Source: Thermoanaerobaculia bacterium
GTDB lineage: Bacteria; Acidobacteriota; Thermoanaerobaculia; Gp7-AA8
Length of the DNA: 5,864 nt
NCBI GenBank assembly: GCA_023700825.1
Contig: JAMPYE010000300.1
Span: 1 to 5,864, forward strand
Direction: 5' to 3'
Shown: positions 1 through 5,451 of the stretch, piece by piece
How the letters are laid out: the number at the start of each line of letters is the position of its first letter
Numbering within the stretch: position 1 is the first letter of the stretch
The notes under the pieces: generated by a model
What the model saw: the letters and a program-made list of their open reading frames with translations, nothing else
Told to the model about the DNA's origin: nothing
Database searches by the model: none
Program-made: the position numbers and the translations under genes

Positions 1-68
1 ACAACTAACAACTAACAACTAACAACTAACAACTAACAACTAACAACTAACAACTAACAACTAACAAC
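1..68. repeat. Tandem array of a 7-bp unit (ACAACTA), about 9.7 copies
   Basis: The unit ACAACTA repeats without a mismatch from the first base of the window, so the array probably continues to the left. It ends 4 bp before the stop codon of the doxX-like gene on the minus strand. It is AT-rich in otherwise GC-rich DNA. Because 7 leaves remainder 1 when divided by 3, the TAA (plus) and TAG (minus) in each unit fall in turn in every reading frame, so the array closes all six frames. It resembles the short tandem heptanucleotide repeats described in some cyanobacteria in period only, not in sequence. Function is unknown. Arrays this regular are prone to slippage, so copy number may vary between strains or be distorted by assembly. 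Confidence 0.97.
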
Positions 69-72
69 CCTC

Positions 73-504
73 TCACCGCCGCCCGAACAGAGGCCGATCG
101 AGCGAGAACCGGCCTGGGCCGAGGGCGATGAAGACGAGCGCGATGCAGAGATAGATCGCCGCCAGCTCGTACGATCCCCCGGCGCCTTTGGACACGAACG
201 GATCGCCTCTTTCAATCGCGTGGAACCAGGTGGCGACGGCCATCGTCGAGGCGACACCGAGCGAAGCGAGGGGCGTGAGCAGACCCAGGATCCAGGCGAG
301 CCCGCCGCCGAATTCGGAAAAGGCGGCAAGCGCCTGGAAGATACCGGGCGCGAAGGCGTCGGGGCCCATCCAGGTGAACGGGTTCTGAATCTTTCCCCAG
401 CCGTGGAGCATGAAGGCGGTGCCTCCGACGAGGCGGATCACCAGCAGTGCCAGGTCGCTTGTCGTGTTGTATTCGGGTGTCGCGAAGAGTTTCCTGATTT
501 CCAT
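73..504 (-). CDS. DoxX family membrane protein
   Basis: This is a 143-residue integral membrane protein of the DoxX family. Some members are subunits of thiosulfate:quinone oxidoreductase or partners in membrane redox complexes; most are uncharacterised. Four hydrophobic segments are visible at about residues 17-34, 55-76, 78-96 and 112-130, the usual four-helix plan. Family landmarks are RLVGGTAFMLHGWGKI near residues 24-39, the EFGGGLAWILGLLTP stretch at about 64-78, and GPGRFSLD near the C-terminus. The ATG at 504 was chosen over an upstream start at 621. It has AAAGGA at 510-515 with a 5-nt spacer, and the extra N-terminal residues of the longer form are arginine-rich and unlike the family. 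It lies 162 bp downstream of the glpD-like gene on the same strand, far enough to have its own promoter. The family call is firm; the substrate is unknown. Confidence 0.9.
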   Translation of the reverse strand: MEIRKLFATPEYNTTSDLALLVIRLVGGTAFMLHGWGKIQNPFTWMGPDAFAPGIFQALAAFSEFGGGLAWILGLLTPLASLGVASTMAVATWFHAIERGDPFVSKGAGGSYELAAIYLCIALVFIALGPGRFSLDRPLFGRR

Positions 505-607
505 GACGGTCCTTTCGCTGGTGAACGATGAGCGGCGGTGTCGGGCTCGCCGTGTGGGGTCGTTGCCCAACGCGACTGCAATCGACGGGCCACGAACAGG
601 TCGAGAG

Positions 608-620
608 TGTACACGGTACA
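608..620. promoter_or_regulatory. Candidate operator palindrome TGTAC-ACG-GTACA upstream of doxX
   Basis: This is a perfect inverted repeat with 5-bp arms and a 3-bp centre, 104 bp before the doxX start and 47 bp after the glpD stop. It overlaps a second palindrome, GTGTACAC (607-614). A further short palindrome, CGTTG-CC-CAACG, lies at 561-572, closer to the gene. Position and symmetry would suit a dimeric repressor, but I cannot name one, and short palindromes also occur by chance. No clear -35/-10 pair was found in 505-666. Confidence 0.25.
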
Positions 621-666
621 TTCCCTCTTCCCTTCGTTCTGCTCCGTCGTCGTCGATGGACGAGTT

Positions 667-1803
667 TCACGCCGCGAACTGTGGCGGACGCGCGCGCAGG
701 TGCATCCCGAGCATCGCGTCTACCCGATCGCCGACATGTCGCGCGAGCGAGAGGAACGTCGTCATCTTGCCGCCGAAGACCTTGACGAGCCCTGCGTCCG
801 ACTCGACGTGATACTCGCGACTGAGCGCCCCGAGGTCGGCGCGAGAGCCGATCAACGGACGGACGCCGGCAAAGCTGGATCGGATCTCGCTGCCGGTGGC
901 CCGCGTCGCGAAGAATGCGTTGAAGCGTTCGAGGAGATATTCGATCTCCAGGCTCGACGGTGCGACGTCATCGAGAGAACCTTCGTGGACGACCTCAGTC
1001 GTTCCGATCATCGTCGCCCCCTTCCACGGGAGGACGAAGAAGATTCGCCGTTCGCCGGGCGAGGGGAGGAGCAGGCCGGTGTCGCTGACGAGGCGATCGA
1101 GGACGACATGGCTGCCGCGAACGAGCGCGAGCGCGCAACCCGACGAAATCGAGCTCGCGGCGAGCAGTTGGCCCATCCAGGGACCAGCAACCGCGATCAC
1201 CGCGTCGTACTTCAGCTCCGTGCCGTCACGCATCTCGACGTGCCAAGCCGCATCGTTCCGCCGAAGCCGCTCGACGGGCGAGTGCTCCCTCGCGTCGAGG
1301 CCGTCGCGCACTGCCGAGCGGATCACGGTCCGGACGAGCTCGCGATCGTCGACCTGCGCATCCCAGAACTCGTATCCGCCGCGTAGCGCGTCGCGACGCA
1401 GAGGCGCGATCTTCGTGACTTCGTCGGCGCCCATCCATCGGTGCGACGGCAAGGCGCCGCGCCCTCCGAGGCGGTCGTAGAGCGCAAGGCCCGCTCCGAT
1501 CATCCAGCGGGAGCGAGTCGAGCCGCCGAAGATCGGGAAGACGATCCGCAGAGGCCGCACGAGTGACGGCAGATGCTGGACGAGGAACGCGCGCTCTTCG
1601 AGCGACTCGCGGACGAGGCCGATGTGCCCCTGCTCCAGGTAGCGCAGGCCGCCGTGAATCATCTTCGTCGTCTTCGACGAGGTGGCCCAGCCAAACTCCC
1701 GTTTTTCGAAAAGTGTGACCCGGTAGCCGCGCCGGACGAGCTCCCAACCGATTCCCGCGCCGTTGATTCCGCCGCCGATCACTGCGATCGAAGGAGTGGC
1801 CAC
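667..1803 (-). CDS. glpD: FAD-dependent glycerol-3-phosphate dehydrogenase, short form lacking the C-terminal domain
   Basis: This 378-residue flavoprotein of the GlpD/DAO family would oxidise sn-glycerol-3-phosphate to dihydroxyacetone phosphate and pass electrons to membrane quinone. It has the FAD-binding GGGINGAG at residues 10-17, the family signature from SSKTTK to IHGGLRYLEQG (42-59), VDDRELV (151-157), GSHVV (230-234), IGTTE (266-270), GVRPLIG (313-319) and GGKMTT (344-349). Residues matching substrate-site positions as I recall them for E. coli GlpD are kept: Arg54, Tyr55, Arg315, Arg329 and Lys346. E. coli GlpD has about 500 residues; this one stops about 30 residues after GGKMTT, so the C-terminal helical domain is missing. 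The 162 bp before doxX is too short to encode that domain, so this is not a simple frameshift. The start is GTG; no in-frame ATG is nearby and the Shine-Dalgarno is poor (GAGG 15 nt upstream). Another sugar-phosphate or amino-acid oxidase in the DAO superfamily is possible but less likely. Confidence 0.85.
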   Translation of the reverse strand: MATPSIAVIGGGINGAGIGWELVRRGYRVTLFEKREFGWATSSKTTKMIHGGLRYLEQGHIGLVRESLEERAFLVQHLPSLVRPLRIVFPIFGGSTRSRWMIGAGLALYDRLGGRGALPSHRWMGADEVTKIAPLRRDALRGGYEFWDAQVDDRELVRTVIRSAVRDGLDAREHSPVERLRRNDAAWHVEMRDGTELKYDAVIAVAGPWMGQLLAASSISSGCALALVRGSHVVLDRLVSDTGLLLPSPGERRIFFVLPWKGATMIGTTEVVHEGSLDDVAPSSLEIEYLLERFNAFFATRATGSEIRSSFAGVRPLIGSRADLGALSREYHVESDAGLVKVFGGKMTTFLSLARHVGDRVDAMLGMHLRARPPQFAA

Positions 1804-1949
1804 ATCAGTGACAACGCGCCTCGTGGACGGTTTCGTCCTTGCGGCGGCTCGCGCGGGAATCGGCCCCTGCGAGGCTATCCCGCAGACGGGCAGGCGACGT
1901 ATCCTTGAAACAACCCCGCGGGATCCTGCATTTGACTCTGCAGGCAGGG
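1804..1949. promoter_or_regulatory. Divergent intergenic region between glpD and the sensor kinase gene
   Basis: These 146 bp should hold promoters for both genes. For the kinase, TTGAAA at 1905-1910 resembles a -35 box, but the hexamer 16-17 bp further on (TGCATT or GCATTT) is a poor -10. An inverted repeat CCTGCA-8-TGCAGG (1925-1930 and 1939-1944) covers the kinase translation start region and ends inside its weak Shine-Dalgarno (AGG at 1942-1944, 5 nt from ATG). It could be an operator or a small RNA hairpin. No convincing glpD promoter was found. Confidence 0.35.
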
Positions 1950-3962
1950 ATGGAAGTGATCAAACGCCGCGACTCGCGCAACGACTTCCCCGAGGAGGAG
2001 AGTGGCAACGGCCTTCCGGCAGCGCCGTGCAAGGTCGACGAGGTGGCGAGCGGCGTCGCCTCGCCTTCCCTCGACATTGCCAGCACCGAGGAGCGGCTCA
2101 GCGAGGTGAACCGCGACCTCGCGCAGCTCTTCGAGGAAATGACCGAGGCGAGGCACCAGGCCGAGGCGCGTGCCTCGCAGCTGGCGGTCCTCAACCGCGT
2201 CACCGCCGCGCTGACCAACGTTGTTCAGATCGACGCGGCGCTGGACATCGTGGCTCGCGAGATGGTGAAGCTGCTCGACGCGAGAAGTTGCGGGATCACG
2301 CTGCTCGACGACCTGCGGACCAAACTCACCGTCGTTGCCGAGCACTCGCTCGGACGCGTCGAAAGCTCCGTGGGCCTCGACATCCCGCTCATCGAGGAGA
2401 ACCTCTCGTCGGTGCAGGTAGTCGAGATGGCGAGATCGGTGATCGTGAGCGACGCGCAGCGCAACCCGCTCGCCGAGGCTCTTCGGGAGACCTTTCGGGA
2501 GCGTGGCACGCAGGCGTTGCTGATCGCGCCGCTCATCGTTCGCGGCGAGGTGATCGGGACGATCGCACTCGACACCGATCGAACCGATCGCGTCTTCGGC
2601 CCCGACGACGTCGCGCTTCTCGAGACGGTCGCGGGGCAGCTGGCGAGCTCGATTGAGAACGCACGGCTTTTCGCGGAGGAGCGGCAGTCGCGCCAGATCG
2701 CCGAACGCCTGCAGGCGGCCGCGCACGCGCTGAGCGAGAGTCTCGACCTTGGAGTCGTGCTCACCTCGATCCTCGACCAGATCAAGCAGGTCATCGACTA
2801 CGACACCGCCAGCGTGCAGCTGGTCGAGGGAGACTCGATGCGCGTGCTCGCGGTCCGAGGTGTTCCCGACGAAGTGGTCGGGCACGCGCGGAAGTTCTCC
2901 GATTTTCCCTACAACGAGCGCCTTGCCTCCAATCCGCAGCCGATCGTCTTCGACATTGGCGAGGGCGACGCGCTGTGGAAGGCCGACGTCGACTCACTCG
3001 GCGCAGTGCGATGCAACATCGGCATTCCTCTCGTGGTGCGTGACAAGATCATCGGCGCGCTCACGCTCGACAGCCGCCAGCCTCACTTCTACTCGGAGAA
3101 GGACCTGCACGTCGCGACCGCCTTCGGGCGGCAGGCGGCGGTGGCGATCGAGAATGCGCGGCTTTACACCTCGGCGCAGCACGAGTTGCAGGACCGCATC
3201 CGCATCGAGGCGGAACTGCTCGGCGCAAAAGAGGCTGCGGATGCCGCGAGCCAGGCAAAGAGCGCGTTCCTTGCGACGATGAGCCACGAACTTCGAACGC
3301 CGCTCAACGCGATCATCGGCTTCTCGTCGGTGCTCGAAGCGGCGGTCGCCGACAAGCTGACCGAACGACAGCGAACTTTCCTCCACAACATCAATACCTC
3401 GGGCGAGTATCTTCTCGGGATCATCAACAACGTGCTCGATCTCTCCAAGATCGAGGCGGGGATCGTGTCGATGGACCTCGACCACGTCGACGTTGCCGGA
3501 AGCGTCGACGGGATCTGCCGCGTGCTGCGGGGGATGACGATGCCTCGGCGGATCAGTTTCATCATCGATATCGCGGATGACGTTGCCGAGATCGATGCCG
3601 ATCCGCTCAAGTTCAAGCAGATCCTCTACAACCTGCTCTCCAACGCGGTGAAGTTCTCGCCCGACGGGGAGAAGGTCCGCGTGACGGCGCGTGCGCTGGC
3701 GGCGGCCGAGTCTCCGATTGCCCTCGACTCCGTCCGGGTCTCGGTGATCGACCGCGGCCTCGGCATCGACCCGTCGCAGCACGAACTGATTTTCAACGAG
3801 TTCCAGCAGGTTCCTTCGAGTTCCGGCCGCCCGGAAGGCACGGGACTCGGGCTCTCGCTCGTGAAGCGCTTCGTCGAGCTGCACCGCGGCGTCGTCAGCC
3901 TTCGCAGCACCCCGGGGGAGGGGAGCGAGTTCACGTTCGTCATGCCCAGAAGGCAGTCCTGA
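1950..3962 (+). CDS. Soluble sensor histidine kinase, GAF-GAF-HisKA-HATPase_c
   Basis: This 670-residue cytoplasmic kinase has no signal peptide or membrane segment. A polar N-terminus (1-45) is followed by a coiled coil (about 46-80), GAF domain 1 (about 88-238, ending in a GEVIGTIALD strand), GAF domain 2 (about 263-406, with RDKIIGALTLD), a helical linker (407-440) and the transmitter. The H-box SHELRTP is at 445-451, with phospho-acceptor His446. The N-box NLLSNAVKFSP is at 561-571, G1 DRGLGID at 601-607, the F-box FNEFQQV at 615-621 and G2 GTGLGLSL at 630-637. All catalytic boxes look intact. There is no receiver domain, and no response regulator nearby, so its partner is encoded elsewhere. 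The GAF ligand is unknown, and I see no clear phytochrome chromophore site. The ATG at 1950 is preferred to an in-frame TTG at 1839, whose extra 37 residues fill the intergenic gap. The last codon before the stop and the TGA itself lie inside a 7-bp repeat array. Confidence 0.93.
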   Translation: MEVIKRRDSRNDFPEEESGNGLPAAPCKVDEVASGVASPSLDIASTEERLSEVNRDLAQLFEEMTEARHQAEARASQLAVLNRVTAALTNVVQIDAALDIVAREMVKLLDARSCGITLLDDLRTKLTVVAEHSLGRVESSVGLDIPLIEENLSSVQVVEMARSVIVSDAQRNPLAEALRETFRERGTQALLIAPLIVRGEVIGTIALDTDRTDRVFGPDDVALLETVAGQLASSIENARLFAEERQSRQIAERLQAAAHALSESLDLGVVLTSILDQIKQVIDYDTASVQLVEGDSMRVLAVRGVPDEVVGHARKFSDFPYNERLASNPQPIVFDIGEGDALWKADVDSLGAVRCNIGIPLVVRDKIIGALTLDSRQPHFYSEKDLHVATAFGRQAAVAIENARLYTSAQHELQDRIRIEAELLGAKEAADAASQAKSAFLATMSHELRTPLNAIIGFSSVLEAAVADKLTERQRTFLHNINTSGEYLLGIINNVLDLSKIEAGIVSMDLDHVDVAGSVDGICRVLRGMTMPRRISFIIDIADDVAEIDADPLKFKQILYNLLSNAVKFSPDGEKVRVTARALAAAESPIALDSVRVSVIDRGLGIDPSQHELIFNEFQQVPSSSGRPEGTGLGLSLVKRFVELHRGVVSLRSTPGEGSEFTFVMPRRQS

Positions 3963-3989
3963 GTCCGGAGTCCTGAGTGCTGAGTAGGT
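3955..3989. repeat. Left heptamer array (AGTCCTG-type units), five copies
   Basis: Five consecutive 7-bp units begin with AGT: AGTCCTG occurs twice (3955-3961 and 3969-3975), with AGTCCGG, AGTGCTG and AGTAGGT as variants. The array includes the kinase stop codon (3960-3962) and adds further in-line TGA and TAG triplets. It is inverted relative to the array at 4091-4125. Bases 3970-3985 are an exact 16-bp reverse complement of 4093-4108. Confidence 0.88.
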
Positions 3990-3999
3990 CATGGCCGGC

Positions 4000-4047
4000 G
4001 AGTTAGGGGAAGAGGCAGGGAACCCGCGACCGGGGCTGCCTTAACTC
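4000..4047. other. Nested hairpin between the two heptamer arrays
   Basis: Three nested complementary pairs share one centre: GAGTTA (4000-4005) with TAACTC (4042-4047), GGCAG (4014-4018) with CTGCC (4036-4040), and CCCG (4023-4026) with CGGG (4031-4034) around a CGAC loop. The interior contains unpaired bases. No long T-tract follows directly, so it is not a textbook intrinsic terminator, although TTTT occurs at 4059-4062. With the flanking inverted arrays the whole of 3955-4125 could fold into one long imperfect hairpin after the kinase stop. Role unknown: a terminator, an mRNA 3'-end stabiliser or a remnant of a small element. Confidence 0.4.
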
Positions 4048-4090
4048 TTGCTCCCTGCTTTTGTCTCCTGTACTGAGTACGCTGCTCTCG

Positions 4091-4125
4091 GGACTCAGCA
4101 CTCAGGACGCAGCACTCAGGACTCA
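4091..4125. repeat. Right heptamer array (GGACTCA/GCACTCA units), five copies, inverted relative to 3955-3989
   Basis: The units GGACTCA, GCACTCA, GGACGCA, GCACTCA and GGACTCA follow each other with exact 7-bp spacing, and more degenerate units continue to about 4132. CAGCACTCAGGAC occurs twice, 14 bp apart (4096-4108 and 4110-4122). The unit is a rotated reverse complement of the left array's AGTCCTG. The array ends about 12 bp before the Shine-Dalgarno of the next gene. Confidence 0.9.
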
Positions 4126-4136
4126 CAACTCGGGGT

Positions 4137-4145
4137 GAGGTGATC
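4137..4145 (+). promoter_or_regulatory. Near-ideal Shine-Dalgarno GAGGTGATC
   Basis: Nine bases are complementary to the usual 3' end of bacterial 16S rRNA (GATCACCTC), directly before the ATG at 4147. It fixes the start of the small membrane protein gene and suggests efficient initiation. It lies just outside the inverted repeat structure at 3955-4125. Confidence 0.8.
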
Positions 4146-4146
4146 G

Positions 4147-4623
4147 ATGGCGTACAAGCAGGGCAATCCTCTCGTAAAGCTCGTGATTCTCGCGGTGGTC
4201 GTCTACGCGGGCTACAAGTTCGGGCTTCCGTGGGCGAAGGAGAAGAACCTCCTCCCCGGTTCCGGATCGTCGTCGCCGCGCGCGGCGCGCGACGCGGGCT
4301 GTCTCGAGCTGGCGGAGTCGGCGAGCGGAGTGTGGGCGAGCGGCTTCAGCCGGTTCATGAACCCGCCGGTCGATCCGGCCGCCTGGGGAGAATTCCGCTC
4401 CGAAGTCGACGGCGCGATCTCGCGCGCGAGGTCGGGTTGCGGATGTGCCGAGGAGTCGTGTGGCAAGGCGAAGGAAGCGATGTCTGCGCTGAGGAGCCTG
4501 CTGTCGGAGATGGATGCAGCGGTTCGCAGCGGCGGACCGCCGTCGTCCGACGTGGTTCGCGCGCAGGAGCGGGTCGATTTCCTCCTCGACGAGGCGCGAT
4601 CGCTCACGAATCAGGGGAAGTAG
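4147..4623 (+). CDS. Small membrane-anchored protein of unknown function with four cysteines
   Basis: I do not recognise this 158-residue protein. The N-terminus KQGNPLVK is followed by a single hydrophobic segment at about residues 9-29, which could be a membrane anchor or an uncleaved signal. A Pro/Ser/Gly linker (37-45) and a soluble, mostly helical part of about 110 residues follow. Cysteines lie at 52, 98, 100 and 105. The last three form a Cys-x-Cys-x4-Cys cluster, suggesting a disulfide or metal site if the domain is outside the membrane. The C-terminal half (about 104-154) is rich in Ala, Glu, Arg and Leu and looks like two helices separated by a Gly-Pro turn near 129-132. The ATG is supported by a nine-base Shine-Dalgarno match. 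The gene stands alone: 184 bp after the kinase gene, and convergent with pepE 15 bp further on. That it is a real gene is likely; its role is unknown. Confidence 0.75.
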   Translation: MAYKQGNPLVKLVILAVVVYAGYKFGLPWAKEKNLLPGSGSSSPRAARDAGCLELAESASGVWASGFSRFMNPPVDPAAWGEFRSEVDGAISRARSGCGCAEESCGKAKEAMSALRSLLSEMDAAVRSGGPPSSDVVRAQERVDFLLDEARSLTNQGK

Positions 4624-4638
4624 ACGGAAGCGGGCGCG

Positions 4639-5358
4639 TCAGGCGGCCGGCGGCTTCCTCAGGAGGAAGTCGAGCGACGCGCCCGGCTCGTACTCCTCGG
4701 GTGGCTTGCCGGGCTGGAACAGGCGCGCGAGCGTCGCTCCGCCGAGCTCCACGTGCGGCTCCTCGACCGATAGCCACGCCCCTTCGCGCAGCCCGAGAAC
4801 CGGAATCCTGTTCATCTCGTGGAACTCGCGGATCCGATCCTCCCGCGTCTCGCCCATGTGCTTCGATGACGGGTCGGGATCGACGTAGTGCGGGTTGATC
4901 TGGAAGGGGATGAGGTTCAGCGCCGCGAAGCTCGGCGGCTCGACGATCGGCATGTCGTTCGTCGTGCGGATCGTGGGACAAGCCATGTTCGTCCCGGCCG
5001 AGGCGCCCATGTAGGGCATGCCTCCCTCGACGCGGCGGCGGATCGGCTCGATGAGCTTCAGCTCGTAGAGAGTATTGAGCAGCCGGAATGTGTTGCCACC
5101 GCCGATGAAGATCGCGAGGGCGTTCTCGACGGCTTCCTCTTCGTCGTCAACGTCGTGGAGCGAGTCGACCTCGATCCCGAGGTCGGCGAAGCGGGCTCGA
5201 ACTTTCTGGGCGTAGGCTTCGCGATCGTGGAGGGCAAAGGGAACGAACAGCAGGCGCTCGACATCGCCAAGGAAATCCTTGATCTCCTCGGCAGCATGAT
5301 CGAGGAAGCCCCGTCCATGCATCGTCGAGTTGCTCAGCAGCATCAGTCGTTTGGACAT
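4639..5358 (-). CDS. pepE: Peptidase E (alpha-aspartyl dipeptidase), family S51
   Basis: This 239-residue cytoplasmic serine peptidase hydrolyses dipeptides with N-terminal aspartate. The usual length is about 230. The sequence tracks the enterobacterial enzyme closely: MLLSNSTMHG at 6-15, IGGGNTFRLL at 85-94, the nucleophile Ser120 in GASAGTN, Asp135 in RTTNDMPI, His157 in INPHY, and GETREDRI at 169-176. These three positions have the same numbers as the Ser-Asp-His triad reported for Salmonella PepE. E. coli has Trp where this protein has Ala119 next to the nucleophile. The ATG at 5358 is preferred to an in-frame start at 5409, because GGAGAG (5364-5369) lies 5 nt upstream and the protein then begins where the family does. 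A candidate promoter lies at 5393-5423. It is convergent with the small membrane protein gene, 15 bp apart, with no visible terminator between them. Confidence 0.95.
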   Translation of the reverse strand: MSKRLMLLSNSTMHGRGFLDHAAEEIKDFLGDVERLLFVPFALHDREAYAQKVRARFADLGIEVDSLHDVDDEEEAVENALAIFIGGGNTFRLLNTLYELKLIEPIRRRVEGGMPYMGASAGTNMACPTIRTTNDMPIVEPPSFAALNLIPFQINPHYVDPDPSSKHMGETREDRIREFHEMNRIPVLGLREGAWLSVEEPHVELGGATLARLFQPGKPPEEYEPGASLDFLLRKPPAA

Positions 5359-5392
5359 TCGTTCTCTCCGGCGCGGGGCCGGCGCCGCGGGC

Positions 5393-5423
5393 ATTGTAAG
5401 ACAGGTCAAAGGTCATCGGTCAA
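5393..5423 (-). promoter_or_regulatory. Candidate pepE promoter (TTGACC ... TACAAT)
   Basis: On the minus strand, TACAAT at 5398-5393 matches five of six bases of the sigma-70 -10 box and stands out in GC-rich DNA. TTGACC at 5423-5418 matches five of six bases of the -35 box, with a 19-bp spacer, at the long end of the usual range. The -35 lies inside the heptamer array at 5404-5430. The -10 box ends 34 bp before the pepE ATG, predicting a short 5' leader. That leader would contain a GC-rich hairpin, CGGCGC (5369-5374) with GCGCCG (5382-5387), next to the Shine-Dalgarno. Confidence 0.4.
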
Positions 5424-5431
5424 AGGTCGAA
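5404..5431. repeat. Third heptamer array (GGTCAAA-type units), four copies
   Basis: Four 7-bp units begin with GGTC: GGTCAAA (5404-5410), GGTCATC (5411-5417), GGTCAAA (5418-5424) and GGTCGAA (5425-5431). The 11-mer GGTCAAAGGTC therefore occurs twice, 14 bp apart. Three units contain TCA, which is a TGA stop on the minus strand in each of the three frames. The array lies between the YbaK-family gene and pepE, both on the minus strand, and overlaps the proposed pepE -35 box. Confidence 0.85.
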
Positions 5432-5451
5432 GCAGGCAATGGGGCCGCGAC

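Noticed and set aside
1..68. Telomere-like or CRISPR-like array
   Set aside because: The 7-bp units have no spacers and the sequence does not match a telomere repeat; it is a plain tandem repeat.
505..621. Longer doxX protein starting at 621 on the minus strand
   Set aside because: The added 39 residues are arginine-rich and unlike DoxX N-termini, while the ATG at 504 has a well-placed AAAGGA.
538..1386. Long plus-strand open frame opposite glpD
   Set aside because: It is antisense to a well-supported gene, is rich in Arg, Asp and Glu as expected for a shadow of GC-rich coding DNA, and shows no domain.
1839..1949. Upstream TTG start for the sensor kinase
   Set aside because: It fills the divergent intergenic gap with basic, low-complexity sequence and has no Shine-Dalgarno; the ATG at 1950 is more natural.
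2994..3992. Long minus-strand open frame opposite the kinase
   Set aside because: It mirrors the kinase codons, has typical shadow composition (Arg, His, Asp, Glu) and no recognisable motif.
4013..4062. Intrinsic terminator AGGCAGGGA ... TCCCTGCTT followed by TTTT
   Set aside because: The two arms are separated by about 30 nt, the pairing competes with the nested hairpin at 4000-4047, and the T-run is short, so it was not annotated as a terminator.
4048..4074. Promoter for the small membrane protein (TTGCTC ... TGTACT)
   Set aside because: The spacer is only 15 bp and both boxes are weak matches.
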